Assembly: GCF_004364345.1 (NCBI RefSeq)
Contig: NZ_SOCA01000003.1
Span: 620,001-684,000 of the forward strand
Direction: 5' to 3'
DNA from: Prosthecobacter fusiformis
Lineage (GTDB): Bacteria > Verrucomicrobiota > Verrucomicrobiia > Verrucomicrobiales > Verrucomicrobiaceae
DNA: 64,000 nt
Shown here: one piece after another, positions 51,111 to 60,739 of the stretch
Layout: each line of letters begins with the position of its first letter
Position numbering within the stretch: the stretch's first letter is position 1
Notes under the pieces: generated by a model
The model's database searches: none
The model's input: the letters and a program-made list of their open reading frames with translations, nothing else
Told to the model about the DNA's origin: nothing
Program-made: the position numbers and the translations under genes

Positions 51111-53186
51111 CTAATGTGCTAGTGCAGCTTCCAACTGCGTAAACTGCACAGGCTTAGTGAGGTGATGTAGGTAGCCACTATCCAGGGATCTTTGCACATC
51201 CTCTTTCATGCCAAATCCGCTCAGGGCGATGGCGTGCACCTTCTGGATCTTCATCACCTCACGCAGGACATCCATCCCGTCACCGTCAGGCAGTCCCACA
51301 TCACTGATGAGGATCTGCAGCCCGGTCACCTCTGCCGCTTGAGCAGCCGCCTCCGCCACACTCGTCGCCACATGCACCTCATGTCCCCTGCGGCGCAGCA
51401 GCCTCGCCAGGGAGTCGCGGGTATCTTCATGATCTTCCACCAGCAGGATGCGCCATTGTGCCCGCGTCGGCTTATGGCTTTCTGTTGCTCCGCTGACATC
51501 GTCAGATTGACCGTCCGCAGCATCCACGGGCTTGATCTTGGGGATAAGCTCCAGTTGCATCGGCAGCGCCAGCCGGAAGGTGGAGCCCTGGTTGGCTCCT
51601 GCACTGGTGGCACTGAGCCGCCCGTGATGTCGTTCTACGATGGCTTTGCTAATCGCCAGCCCCAGGCCCAGGCCACCATGCTGTCGGTTAGGCTGCCGTC
51701 TTTCCTGCTGAAACGCTTCAAAAATTCGTTCCAGCATTTCCGGCTCGATGCCTGCACCGCTGTCGGTGACTTCCAGCACCATGAAAGGTTGGCCCGTGCG
51801 CGATTCACTCTTGAGGCTTACTTCAATGCTGCCGTGATTTGGAGTAAACTTGATGGCGTTTTGCAGCAGATTCCAGACAACTTGTGTCAACCGGACTGAG
51901 TCTCCCATCAGGCAGGCATCCTGGATCTCCGTGTGAATATGGATGGTAGGCTGCTCTCGGTCCCCGGTCTTGCACATCTCCACCACTTCCCGGATGATGC
52001 GGGCCATATCCACCGGCTGGAAGCTGAACTCCATCTTGTCCTGCGTGATGCGTGTCAGGTCCAGCAGGTCATTGATCAGGTGCGCCTCCAGCTGCACATT
52101 GCGGCGGATCATTTGAAAATCCCGTCGCACATCCTCAGGCAGGGAGGCATCCTGGCTGCGTTCCTCCACCACAGCCATCACCGGTGTCAGCGGAGTGCGC
52201 AGCTCATGGCTTAGCATCGCCATGAACTGGTCCTTGGCCGCGCTTGCCCGTTTCAGCTCTTCTTGGGATCGCTTCAGTTCCTCCACCAGCTCAGCCCGCG
52301 CCTCAGCTGCTTCTTTCGCCGCCCGTTCCCTCAGCGCCTCCAGCTCCTTCTGGCGGAATTCTTGTAAAATTCGGTTGTTCTCCTCAGCGAAAAACTTCCG
52401 CCTGAGCAGCGCGCGGATACGCCCTTTCAGGATGGAATAGTCATTCGATTTGCCCACAAAATCATCCGCCCCCGCCTCCAGCGCTCTGGATAAATTATCT
52501 GTGGAATCTGCCCCGGTTAACAAAATGGTGATCAACGGCAGATGCAGGCTTTTACGCAAAGCGTTCACGTGTTTGCACACCTCAAACCCGTCCATCCTAG
52601 GCATCACCAGGTCGATGATCACACCGTCAAATTTTCTTTCCCCCAGTCGCTTGATGCCTTCTTCTCCATCGGTGCAGGTCTCCAGTTTGTAGCCTTCCTT
52701 GGAGAGTTCATGTTTCAGGCGGTCCAAAAAGATCGCGCTGTCATCAATGGCCAGTAGGTGGACGTCTTGAAATGAGGAATCCTCAGAGCCATGAATGATG
52801 CGTTCATTCAGGCCGGATTTTTGCAGCAGCGTCCGCAGTCTCAGCAGCAGCACCTCTGGATTCGTAGATTTGGCCACGAAGTCATCCGCGCCGCTGTCCA
52901 GCCCCTGCACCTGCTGCCCTTCTTGGGAGGTCAGCATCACGATCGGCAGGCTGCGGGTATCCACATTCATGCGGATGCGGCGGCAGACCTCATCCCCACG
53001 GATGCCAGGCAGATGGTAGTCCAGCAGGATCAGGTCCGGCAGGGTTTCCCGGAGTGTGGAGAAAGCCTTCTCTGCGCTCGAAACCCAGGTGACCCTCCAG
53101 CCCTCTTGCTCCAACAGCGCGGTTAGGCTGATGGCTTGGGTAGTGGAATCCTCCACCAGCATGACATGATAGCTCCGTTCATTCAT
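51111..53186 (-). CDS. Soluble hybrid kinase REC-REC-HisKA-HATPase-REC, output gene of the chemosensory operon
   Basis: The 691-residue protein has two N-terminal receivers (Asp56 in LILLDYHLPG, Asp192 in VIIDLVMPRMDG), a coiled coil (~265-315), HisKA with His327 in LSHELRTPLTPVM, HATPase with HGGLGLGLAIS, and a C-terminal receiver with Asp629 in ILISDVGLPDGDG. There is no membrane or DNA-binding segment. Its ATG overlaps the cheB stop (53183-53186). It lies where Wsp systems encode the WspR GGDEF regulator, so it may receive phosphate from CheA and act as a relay. The kinase core and last receiver are similar to the 16717-18246 protein. The final effector is not encoded here. Confidence 0.93.
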   Translation of the reverse strand: MNERSYHVMLVEDSTTQAISLTALLEQEGWRVTWVSSAEKAFSTLRETLPDLILLDYHLPGIRGDEVCRRIRMNVDTRSLPIVMLTSQEGQQVQGLDSGADDFVAKSTNPEVLLLRLRTLLQKSGLNERIIHGSEDSSFQDVHLLAIDDSAIFLDRLKHELSKEGYKLETCTDGEEGIKRLGERKFDGVIIDLVMPRMDGFEVCKHVNALRKSLHLPLITILLTGADSTDNLSRALEAGADDFVGKSNDYSILKGRIRALLRRKFFAEENNRILQEFRQKELEALRERAAKEAAEARAELVEELKRSQEELKRASAAKDQFMAMLSHELRTPLTPVMAVVEERSQDASLPEDVRRDFQMIRRNVQLEAHLINDLLDLTRITQDKMEFSFQPVDMARIIREVVEMCKTGDREQPTIHIHTEIQDACLMGDSVRLTQVVWNLLQNAIKFTPNHGSIEVSLKSESRTGQPFMVLEVTDSGAGIEPEMLERIFEAFQQERRQPNRQHGGLGLGLAISKAIVERHHGRLSATSAGANQGSTFRLALPMQLELIPKIKPVDAADGQSDDVSGATESHKPTRAQWRILLVEDHEDTRDSLARLLRRRGHEVHVATSVAEAAAQAAEVTGLQILISDVGLPDGDGMDVLREVMKIQKVHAIALSGFGMKEDVQRSLDSGYLHHLTKPVQFTQLEAALAH

Positions 53187-54256
53187 GAGCTCGCTGAGGG
53201 TGGGTTAAAGAGCAGGGCCAGGCGTGCGCCGATTTCTTCCAGGGGTAGGGTGGCTGTTGCCGCCCCCAGTTTCACCGCCGCCGCCGGCATTCCATAGACG
53301 ACGGAAGTCGCTTCATCTTGGGCGATGGTATATGCCCCCGCTTGGTGCATGTCACGCATCCCCAGGGCTCCGTCCTCTCCCATACCCGTGAGCAAGACCG
53401 CCGCAGCCCCTGTGCCGAGAGGAGTCAGCGACTTTAACAGCACCGTTCCTGATGGCTTCTGGGTATTCACCGGAGGCGTGTTGAGCAATTGGATTTGGAA
53501 AGGTTCCGCATAGGCCATGTGCACATCCGCCGGTGCCACATAGACGGTCCCTGCCTGCAAAGGCATACAGTGCTGCGCCTCCACCACTTTGAGGCCTGGC
53601 ACCACACCGCCGAGCCAGGTCACAAACCCACGCACAAATCCGGGTGTGATATGCTGGACTAAAAGGATGGGTGCGGGGAAATCCGCAGGCAGTGAATTGA
53701 GCACTTGTACGATGGCATTGGGTCCGCCTGTGGACGCCACCATGCCCAATACCCGCGGGCACGGACATTTCTCTGCTGGCAGCGTGGACCGCTGCCGGGC
53801 AGGCACGACTTCGGGCTTCGGGATATACGTCCGGTAACGCTGCCGGATCACCCTCACCTCGCTCATGATCGCCAGCTTCGTACACAGTTCCGAAGACAGC
53901 CTTTCATAATCTGCGTGGCGCAGACCCACCGGCTTTTGCACCACAGAAAGTGCACCTGCCCGGAGGGCATTCATCGAGATCTTTAATTCATCATCCTCAA
54001 CATCAGACGACACCACCACGATGGGGGTGGGGAATTCGTTCATGATGCGTTGTGTCACTTCCAGTCCGTTCATTCCTGGCAGCCGGATGTCCAGGGAGAT
54101 GATGTCCGGCCGGGTATTGGCCAGGGTTTTCAGCGCCTCTTCACCGCTTCGGACACTTGCAATGACCTGCAACCGTGGATCACGGTTGATGATGTGATGC
54201 AGGAACTCGCTCACTACCTGGGAGTCCTCCACAATCATGACTGAAACTTTTTTCAT
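53183..54256 (-). CDS. cheB: CheB protein-glutamate methylesterase with N-terminal receiver
   Basis: From MKKVSVMIVEDSQ the protein has 357 residues (54274 is an alternative start). The receiver has Asp56 in IISLDIRLPG. The catalytic domain has Ser in VASTGGPNA, His in LLVQHITPGF and Asp in TGMGEDGALG. A basic, Pro-rich linker (~135-165) joins them. It should remove methyl groups from the adjacent MCP and be activated by CheA phosphorylation, as in the WspF role. It overlaps the downstream hybrid-kinase gene by ATGA and follows cheA after 106 bp. Confidence 0.95.
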   Translation of the reverse strand: MKKVSVMIVEDSQVVSEFLHHIINRDPRLQVIASVRSGEEALKTLANTRPDIISLDIRLPGMNGLEVTQRIMNEFPTPIVVVSSDVEDDELKISMNALRAGALSVVQKPVGLRHADYERLSSELCTKLAIMSEVRVIRQRYRTYIPKPEVVPARQRSTLPAEKCPCPRVLGMVASTGGPNAIVQVLNSLPADFPAPILLVQHITPGFVRGFVTWLGGVVPGLKVVEAQHCMPLQAGTVYVAPADVHMAYAEPFQIQLLNTPPVNTQKPSGTVLLKSLTPLGTGAAAVLLTGMGEDGALGMRDMHQAGAYTIAQDEATSVVYGMPAAAVKLGAATATLPLEEIGARLALLFNPPSASS

Positions 54257-54362
54257 GCGGCTTTTATCAATCAAAGGACCCCTCGCCCAAGAGGTAACAC
54301 AACCGCCTGACTTTTTGCCTTCATCGTGAATCGTAATTGGGGTTCAGGTTGGATGTCTGTAT

Positions 54363-56411
54363 CTATACCAATTGCCGTACAACGCTCAACAGTTCCTGGT
54401 GGTCGAAGCGTTCCTTCACAATGTAGGCATCCGCCCCGAGGGCAAGCCCGCGTTCCTGGTCCTCCTGGCTGCTGAGGGAGGTGACCAATATCAGCGGTAT
54501 ATCTGCCAGTGCAGGCTGGCTCTTCATCGTGGACAAAAGGCCGAATCCATCCAGGTGAGGCATTTGGATGTCACTCACCACCAGGGCTACCGTTTCAGCA
54601 TGCAGGATCTTCAGTGCCGCCCTGCCATCTTCGGCGATGCGCACATGATATCCCGCTGTTTCCAGGATGCTCTTTTGCAGTGTCCTGGCGGTGAAGGAAT
54701 CGTCCACCACCAGCACCGTTGCCTGTCGCGGTTTTTCCACAGCCTTCTGACGATTTTCCGGCACGGGTGTAGCCCGGCTGCGGTCAGCCAGGGTCAGGGT
54801 ATTGAGCACCAGCACTACTTGGCCTTCCTCGGTCACGATCGCACCGGAGAAATGCGGTGAACGCGATGCCGGATAGGGCAGGGGACGGATCAGTGCATGA
54901 AATTCGCCGATCACCGCCTCCACATGCAGCGCCAGGGGCTTTTCTCCCTGGAGCACTGCGACTTGCACCTTGCCGTCCTCATCCCGGGTGATGAGTGGCT
55001 GCGTCCCCGCTGCCTCCGCAGCGGTGATGACCTGGACCGCTCCACCGTCGATGAAGACCATGCTACGGCCGTCTGCCACATGCAGATCATCTACCCGGCG
55101 CAGATATTTGATCGAATTCAACGGCAGGGCAAAAAGACGTCCCGCTGCACGCAGCAATAGCAGCCGACGTGCAGAAATGCTCACCGGCACTCGGATCTCC
55201 AGGCTGCTGCCCAGTCCGTGCCGGGAAGTCATCTTTACCTGGCCCTGAAATTGGCTCACTCTTTCCCTGACGACGGACAACCCCACGCCCCTTCCGGATA
55301 CGGTGGTCAGTTCCGCTGCGGTTGAAAGTCCGGCGTGAAAGATCAGGTCAGTGATCGCTTCCGCTGTTTGCTGCTCCGCTTCAGTCACTGTTAGAAGTCC
55401 AGCGCGGATCGCTTTTTGCTTCACCTGCTCCACATCCACCCCGCCTCCATCATCACTGATGGTTAGGCGTAGAAAGTGCCCGTCGATGTCCATGTGCATG
55501 CGCACATCACCAGCCTCAGGCTTGCCAGCAGCCCGTCGCCGGGCTGGGCCTTCGATGCCGTGAGAGATGGCATTCCTCAGCGCATGCATCACCGGGTCCT
55601 TCAGTGCCTGGAGCACCGCCCTGTCCGCACGGTTTTCCGTCCCGGTCATGGTAAACCGTGCGGGCTTGCCAGTTTCACCTGACAGGTCCCGCATCATTTT
55701 TGGAAAACCCTCACACATGCTGCTGATGGGCACCATGCAGATATGCCCCACATTCTCTTGCACCCGGCTGCTGAGCACGCGGAGGCTGCGGCTGCCCTGC
55801 TGCTGGCGCGTGCGGATCTGCTGCAAATGCTTCCCGGCCTCCCTCACCTGAAAACGCAGGTCGCCTTCGTCAAGCCGGTCCTGATGGCTCAGGCTGCGCA
55901 ACTGCTCCAGTTCGCGAGCGAGCAGGCTCATCTCCCGCTCCAGGGACTCCTGCCGTGCCGCTTCGGTGAGAAGCTGGCCTGTGGATAAAAGCAAAGCTTC
56001 CAGCAGCACCGATTCGATGCGCAGCGTGTCATGCCCGCCCATGGGGGCGGGGCTTGCTTCGGTCTCAACACTATAGGTGGCCAGCTCCCTCTCCATGGCC
56101 AGGGCCATCGCATCCTCTGCCGCATCCGCATGGGAACTGATCCTCTCCTTGACCTCAGGCGTAGCGGAGATCTCCCCCTTGGTCAGTTGGGAAAGCGTAT
56201 GCTCCAGCTGGTGCGCAATGTCTTCGACCTCATTGAGATCACAAACACGGGCGCTGCCCTTCATGCTGTGGGCCATCCGAAAGGCCTCGTCCAGCAGCAT
56301 GCCGGAGTAGTATGGCCAGGCAGCCAGCATCGCCCGGATGGCCTGCATCTGCTCTTTGAATTCCGTCTGAAACGCGGCCAGCACTCGCTGATGGAGATCA
56401 GAGTCTGACAT
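54363..56411 (-). CDS. cheA: CheA-type histidine kinase with C-terminal receiver (WspE-like)
   Basis: The 682-residue protein has an HPt domain (His48 in MAHSMKGSARVC), a helical region, and a coiled dimerisation segment (~150-215). A CheA HATPase follows with HALRNAISHGIEGPARRR and SGRGVGLSVVRERV, then a CheW-like domain (~430-560) and a C-terminal receiver with Asp614 in VVSDIQMPHLDGFG. The segment MVPISSMCEGFPKMMRDLSGE before the ATPase matches the WspE/FrzE class and not E. coli CheA. There is no P2 CheY-binding domain, and no separate cheY gene is present, so the attached receiver is the likely immediate phosphate partner. It lies between the MCP and cheB genes. Confidence 0.95.
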   Translation of the reverse strand: MSDSDLHQRVLAAFQTEFKEQMQAIRAMLAAWPYYSGMLLDEAFRMAHSMKGSARVCDLNEVEDIAHQLEHTLSQLTKGEISATPEVKERISSHADAAEDAMALAMERELATYSVETEASPAPMGGHDTLRIESVLLEALLLSTGQLLTEAARQESLEREMSLLARELEQLRSLSHQDRLDEGDLRFQVREAGKHLQQIRTRQQQGSRSLRVLSSRVQENVGHICMVPISSMCEGFPKMMRDLSGETGKPARFTMTGTENRADRAVLQALKDPVMHALRNAISHGIEGPARRRAAGKPEAGDVRMHMDIDGHFLRLTISDDGGGVDVEQVKQKAIRAGLLTVTEAEQQTAEAITDLIFHAGLSTAAELTTVSGRGVGLSVVRERVSQFQGQVKMTSRHGLGSSLEIRVPVSISARRLLLLRAAGRLFALPLNSIKYLRRVDDLHVADGRSMVFIDGGAVQVITAAEAAGTQPLITRDEDGKVQVAVLQGEKPLALHVEAVIGEFHALIRPLPYPASRSPHFSGAIVTEEGQVVLVLNTLTLADRSRATPVPENRQKAVEKPRQATVLVVDDSFTARTLQKSILETAGYHVRIAEDGRAALKILHAETVALVVSDIQMPHLDGFGLLSTMKSQPALADIPLILVTSLSSQEDQERGLALGADAYIVKERFDHQELLSVVRQLV

Positions 56412-56474
56412 GATTATTGGTTAGGGGCAAGAGTCGGTGGACGAGGGCTGGATGACAGGCGCGGTAAGCCTAAA

Positions 56475-58109
56475 TTATATCTGGTAGCGGCTCACGGCTG
56501 TGCGCAGTTCCAGGCTCAGTTCGTTCAGATTCGACAGCGCCTGCTCAAGCTGGGACGTGCCGACCGCAGTTTGTTCTGTTGCCTGGCGGATGTCCCGCAT
56601 GCCCTGGGTTACTTGGTCAAAGCCGATCTGCTGCTGGCTGGTGGAGCCAATGATCTGCTGGAAAGCATGCACACTCTCCACCGTTGTGCGTGTCATTTGG
56701 TGGATGGTCTGCTCAGTGATCTCTGCTTGTTGTTTGCCGGAGTCGGACCTCTTCACCGCCTCTTCGGTCATCATCACGGTGCCATTGATCCCACGCTGAA
56801 TCTCACCCAGGATAGTCCCCACCTGTACGGTGCTTTCTTTGGCACGCTGTGCTAGGTTGCGCATCTCTCCTGCCACCACGGCGAATCGGCTGCCTTGCTC
56901 TCCGGCGGAAGCCGCTTCGATACTCGCATTCAGGGCCAGCAGATTGGACTGCTCGGCGATTTCATTCACCGTGCTCACGATCTCGCCAATAGCCTGCGTG
57001 CGTTCGCTCAGCGCCACAATCTTCACCGCCACATCCTCCACCTGCTGGCGGACAGATTCCATTAACCGGCTCGTCGTCTTCACCGCATTGAGACCGGATT
57101 CTCCGGCGGCGGAGGTCGCCTCGGCTGAGGCTGCTACTTGCTTGGCCTTCTCCGTGATTTCATTTCCGGACTGGCTGATCTCCTGCATGGTGGCCGAAAT
57201 TTCCTGCACAGTCGCCGCCTGCTCTTTGGTGCTGGAAGCCTGCTGCTGGGTGGAAGCCAGGATTTCTGCGGCAGCGGAATTGATGTTTCCCGTCACCTTC
57301 AAAATCTGACTGCTTAGCTCTCTCAAATTGTCCAACATGTTGTTAAACGCGCTGCCCAGTTTGCCGATCTCGTCTCGTCTTCCCACGGCCATCTTCTCGA
57401 TGCGGAGATTTCCCGTGGCAATGCTGTCTGCGGAAAAGACCACTCGTTGGAGAGGTGTGGTGATGCTCCGGGCGATGGACCAGCTAAACAAAAAGCTCAG
57501 CAATCCGGCTCCAACGGCGACTGCAATCTGCGTCTTAACCAGTTCATCCACCTCACCTTCCATATGCTGGGTAAAGCCCCTGGCGATTTCCATCCCCAGG
57601 TCCTGGATTTGCTCTTCATAGCGCAGAAGGCTCGACAGCAACTCTGCATACTCGGGGGCGTCGATGCTGGTGGCCAGCAGTTTGTCGATCTCTTGGATGG
57701 ACTGGTTGATGAGCTGAGTTTGGTTCTGCAAAAGCTCCCTCAGATAAGCTGAAGGTGCAGGCTTTATTTCGAAGGTTTCGGGGCGGTTCATCCGCACAAG
57801 GATCGGACCGCCATATGTCAGTGCCTTTTGACCATCCAGCCAGGCTTTGCGGATGTACTGCAGATTTTCCAGGGTGCTTTTCTTTTGAATCACCAGGAGT
57901 GCTGTGGCGAAGTGGCGCTGTTGCAGCATGCGCTGACGCCCCACCTTTTCCACGATTTCAATGTTCCCCTGCTGTTCTTTGGAAGTCGTGACCGCCGAAT
58001 AAAGAACCACCCCCAGGATGAACAGGAAAAATATCGGGATGAGAGTCAGTTTGGAGCCCACGCTAAAGTCGCTCCAGGAGGAAGGTGATGTCTTGTTCAT
58101 TTCAGTCAA
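56475..58109 (-). CDS. Methyl-accepting chemotaxis-type receptor with PilJ-like sensor
   Basis: The 544-residue protein has two membrane helices (~21-43 and ~190-212). Between them is a periplasmic helical domain with VGRQRMLQQRHFA near residue 60, the signature of the PilJ-type N-terminal sensor domain. A HAMP domain follows (SITTPLQRVVFSADSIATGNLRI), then a cytoplasmic coiled coil with the receptor tip EIAEQSNLLALNASIEAASAGEQG. Methylation helices rich in Gln, Glu and Ala flank it. The C-terminus ends VSRYQI, with no NWETF-like tether, so CheR must bind otherwise. It would feed CheA (54363-56411) through the CheW proteins. The ligand is unknown. MTEMNKT at 58109 or MNKTS at 58100 is the start. 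Confidence 0.95.
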   Translation of the reverse strand: MTEMNKTSPSSWSDFSVGSKLTLIPIFFLFILGVVLYSAVTTSKEQQGNIEIVEKVGRQRMLQQRHFATALLVIQKKSTLENLQYIRKAWLDGQKALTYGGPILVRMNRPETFEIKPAPSAYLRELLQNQTQLINQSIQEIDKLLATSIDAPEYAELLSSLLRYEEQIQDLGMEIARGFTQHMEGEVDELVKTQIAVAVGAGLLSFLFSWSIARSITTPLQRVVFSADSIATGNLRIEKMAVGRRDEIGKLGSAFNNMLDNLRELSSQILKVTGNINSAAAEILASTQQQASSTKEQAATVQEISATMQEISQSGNEITEKAKQVAASAEATSAAGESGLNAVKTTSRLMESVRQQVEDVAVKIVALSERTQAIGEIVSTVNEIAEQSNLLALNASIEAASAGEQGSRFAVVAGEMRNLAQRAKESTVQVGTILGEIQRGINGTVMMTEEAVKRSDSGKQQAEITEQTIHQMTRTTVESVHAFQQIIGSTSQQQIGFDQVTQGMRDIRQATEQTAVGTSQLEQALSNLNELSLELRTAVSRYQI

Positions 58110-58133
58110 AGTATTGCAAAAGTGTTATCTTTA

Positions 58134-58718
58134 TTAAAAGGGCCTGCCTGGATCTTTCTCCCAAACGGAAAGCAGAGAATGGATGTCCAGCAGCACTCCC
58201 GGAGGCTGGTTCGGGGCATGAAGGAACAGACGCTCATCCTGCCAGGCATTTTCAGGCAGATCGGTGAGTCCTATGATCCCATTGCAGGCGACAGCCACTT
58301 TGAGCTGTCCATGCCTTATCAGCACCGCGTGGGAGCAGGCAGTTTCCTCCTGGGGAGTTTCATGGAGGAGGGGCCAGGGATTGATCAGGTTTACCAGTTC
58401 AGCCTGCACATTGATGATGCCCAGGAGCAGTTCATGCGCATCAGGTACCGGTGCGGCCTCCTGATTCATCCGGATCACCCCCTTCAGCCAGCGCACCTCA
58501 ATGCCTGCGGTATGCGGCCCGATCTGGAGCAGAAGAATGGGGCGATGTGAAACCGCTGTTTGCTGGGTGCGGTTTCTTTGGGCCAGTATTTCTGCCCGTT
58601 TGATCAAGATCTCCTCCACCTGCTCTGACGGCTGCGTGAATGCCCTTTCCACCCGGAGGCTGCTCTCCAGCAGTTGCTGCTGCGCAGTCTGCCAGTCTAT
58701 GTTGCGGGTTTCACTCAT
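58134..58718 (-). CDS. cheW: CheW-like coupling protein with N-terminal extension (WspD position)
   Basis: The 194-residue protein has a ~55-residue helical N-terminal extension (DWQTAQQQLLESSLRVERAF ...) before the CheW domain (RPILLLQIGPHTAGIEVRWLKGVI and onward, GIINVQAELVNLINPWPLL). This layout and its place right before the receptor gene match WspD. CheW proteins bridge receptors and CheA. The start overlaps the preceding cheR stop by four bases. It is one of two CheW-like proteins in the operon. Confidence 0.9.
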   Translation of the reverse strand: MSETRNIDWQTAQQQLLESSLRVERAFTQPSEQVEEILIKRAEILAQRNRTQQTAVSHRPILLLQIGPHTAGIEVRWLKGVIRMNQEAAPVPDAHELLLGIINVQAELVNLINPWPLLHETPQEETACSHAVLIRHGQLKVAVACNGIIGLTDLPENAWQDERLFLHAPNQPPGVLLDIHSLLSVWEKDPGRPF

Positions 58719-60175
58719 GATTGATAAGAGGGCGCTTCGGCCGAAAGGCCGGGCATCATGAGCAGAGAGCGGAATTCACGCACGGTCAAGCCCTGCCCCA
58801 GCGGCACTGGGGAGTCATCCGGTCGATCTGCCAGCAGCTTTAAAGCATTGCCGAAATGTCGTTTTGGAGAATGCCCCAGCCTCTCCTGCACCAGCCCCAT
58901 GTAATAATGCGCCAATACCAGATGGCGGGAGAGATACAGGCAGCGATGCAGCGATCTCTCTGCGGCCTGCCATTCCCCAAACTGGTATAGAATCATGCCG
59001 TGATAATAATAAGCTCCCGCACTGAGGGGTGAATGCAGGATCACAGAATCACACGCCTGGAGCGCCTGCTTCAAATCTCCAGCGTCAGCATAACGTGTGA
59101 TTTCGCATAGCTTTTCATCCTCAGTCTCCAGCCCCGGCGTTGCCAAAGGGCTGTCATTGGCAGCTGCGCTTGTCGTCGGCTTGGGGATCGGGAATAGCTC
59201 CGGCATGGGCATCACCGGCGGTGGTGGTGCTTCCATCCCAGTCTGCCGCAGTGGCGGCACATAAGGCATCACCGGTGGGGTATAAGGTGTCTTGATGGCG
59301 TCCACCGATTCTCCTTGTAGGCCGCGCTGGTATAGAACCGCCCCAGGGGTATTCACCGTCCTGAATTTACGGAAGGTTTCAGTATGCGGCTCTGCATGCC
59401 CCACCGCCAACCATCCTCCTGGATTCAGCGTCTCATAAAACTGGTGGGACAGCCGCTGGATAAAGGGCTGGTCAAAATAGATCATCACATTCCGGCAGAC
59501 GATCAGGTCATAACCAGCTAGGTCTAGAGTCACGTCTGGAAACGGCTGTAACGCCAGATTGTGACTCTGAAACCGCACCGCCTTGCGGCAGGTTTCTTTG
59601 AGTCTCCACCGTTTCTCTTCTTTGATGAAGTTTTGATGCAGGATACCGGGAGGTACGCCGCGCAGACTCCAGGGTTCATAGCTGCCAGCCTCCGCCATGC
59701 GTAGGAATTTGCGGTTGATATCGGTGCCCAGGATATGGACGGACCAATCCTCATACGCACTGCCCAGGAAATCCCTCAGCAGGATGGCGATGGAATACGG
59801 CTCTGCCCCGATGGAGCATCCGGCACACCAGATACGCAGGCTGCGTGTATGCGCCTTTCGCCGTAGCAGATCTGGGAATACGACATCCCGCATGGCATGA
59901 AACATCTCCAGGTGACGGAAGAAAAAAGTCTCTCCAATCGTCAGTTGTTCCACCAGCGCATCCAGAACGCTTTGATCGCTACGCAGCCGTTGAAGCAGTA
60001 CGGTTGCAGGCGGCATTGAACCTCCCTGGGCGAATACACGCTCCAGGGCCAGGATCAGGTCCTCATTCTTGTCTTTATAATAGGACAGCCCTGTCCGCTG
60101 GATGATCCAGTCCTTGAGTGGATGGAAGGAGGCATCCACCAGCAGTGCATGAGGCATTTCGGAAAGGGTGGTCAC
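58715..60175 (-). CDS. cheR: CheR methyltransferase with C-terminal TPR region (WspC-like)
   Basis: The 486-residue protein has an N-terminal CheR domain (~15-280) with SAM motif IWCAGCSIGAEPYSIA, GTDINRKFLRMAEAG and IVCRNVMIYFDQPFI. A Pro-rich linker (~290-355) follows, then TPR-like helices at ~370-450 (AGAYYYHGMILYQFGEWQAA, LHRCLYLSRHLVLAHYYMGLV). TPR-fused CheR is typical of Wsp and Frz/Che7-like clusters. It should methylate the MCP at 56475-58109. ATGA-type overlaps join it to cheW on both sides (60172-60175 and 58715-58718). Confidence 0.95.
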   Translation of the reverse strand: MTTLSEMPHALLVDASFHPLKDWIIQRTGLSYYKDKNEDLILALERVFAQGGSMPPATVLLQRLRSDQSVLDALVEQLTIGETFFFRHLEMFHAMRDVVFPDLLRRKAHTRSLRIWCAGCSIGAEPYSIAILLRDFLGSAYEDWSVHILGTDINRKFLRMAEAGSYEPWSLRGVPPGILHQNFIKEEKRWRLKETCRKAVRFQSHNLALQPFPDVTLDLAGYDLIVCRNVMIYFDQPFIQRLSHQFYETLNPGGWLAVGHAEPHTETFRKFRTVNTPGAVLYQRGLQGESVDAIKTPYTPPVMPYVPPLRQTGMEAPPPPVMPMPELFPIPKPTTSAAANDSPLATPGLETEDEKLCEITRYADAGDLKQALQACDSVILHSPLSAGAYYYHGMILYQFGEWQAAERSLHRCLYLSRHLVLAHYYMGLVQERLGHSPKRHFGNALKLLADRPDDSPVPLGQGLTVREFRSLLMMPGLSAEAPSYQS

Positions 60176-60678
60176 AGCGTCTCATCGGAAGTTTCAACCA
60201 TCAGCAACCGTTCCCGATCCTCTGCCCGCTGTCGCAGTTGTTCGAGGCGGAGAGTCTCTCCCATGAGCAAAATTCGGTCGGGTTCCAGCAGGATCAACGG
60301 CGGCGTTAGCGGCAGTACACGCTCAGCGCAGTTGTTCAGCACATGGTCCTCTGGCAGCGGCACCGTATCGCGTGTCCGGTAAGATATTGGCTCCATGGCC
60401 GCACTGGCCACCCAACTTACCTCCACTCCTCCCAGCTTGGCGATTACCAGCCGGTCACTGAGTTTCATTTCTGCAGTCACAGTGCCTGCGCCATTCAGCA
60501 ATTTTTCCAGATGGATCACGGGGATCATGCCACCATTGATGGCGATGAACCCGCGCAATAAGGGAGGCATTTCCGGTGGAGTCACCAGTTTGACCGTGGG
60601 GATCACTTCCACCACTGCACTCGCATCCAATCCCAGACGGACATCCCCCATCGAAAAAGCGAGAACGGTTTTAGTCAT
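60172..60678 (-). CDS. cheW: CheW-like coupling protein, first gene of the chemosensory operon
   Basis: The 168-residue protein has the CheW domain from the N-terminus (VLAFSMGDVRLGLDASAVVEVI, LLRGFIAINGGMIPVIHLEKLL). Its C-terminal region (LILLEPDRILLMGETLRLEQL) ends in a short helix. It corresponds in position to WspB. The gene begins the seven-gene operon; about 60 bp separates it from the preceding DUF393 gene on the same strand. No clear promoter is visible in that gap. Confidence 0.9.
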   Translation of the reverse strand: MTKTVLAFSMGDVRLGLDASAVVEVIPTVKLVTPPEMPPLLRGFIAINGGMIPVIHLEKLLNGAGTVTAEMKLSDRLVIAKLGGVEVSWVASAAMEPISYRTRDTVPLPEDHVLNNCAERVLPLTPPLILLEPDRILLMGETLRLEQLRQRAEDRERLLMVETSDETL

Positions 60679-60739
60679 GGGATAGGGAGCAATTAAATTC
60701 GAAACACATCGCGAAGTTGGCTGCTAGTATTTTTATACC

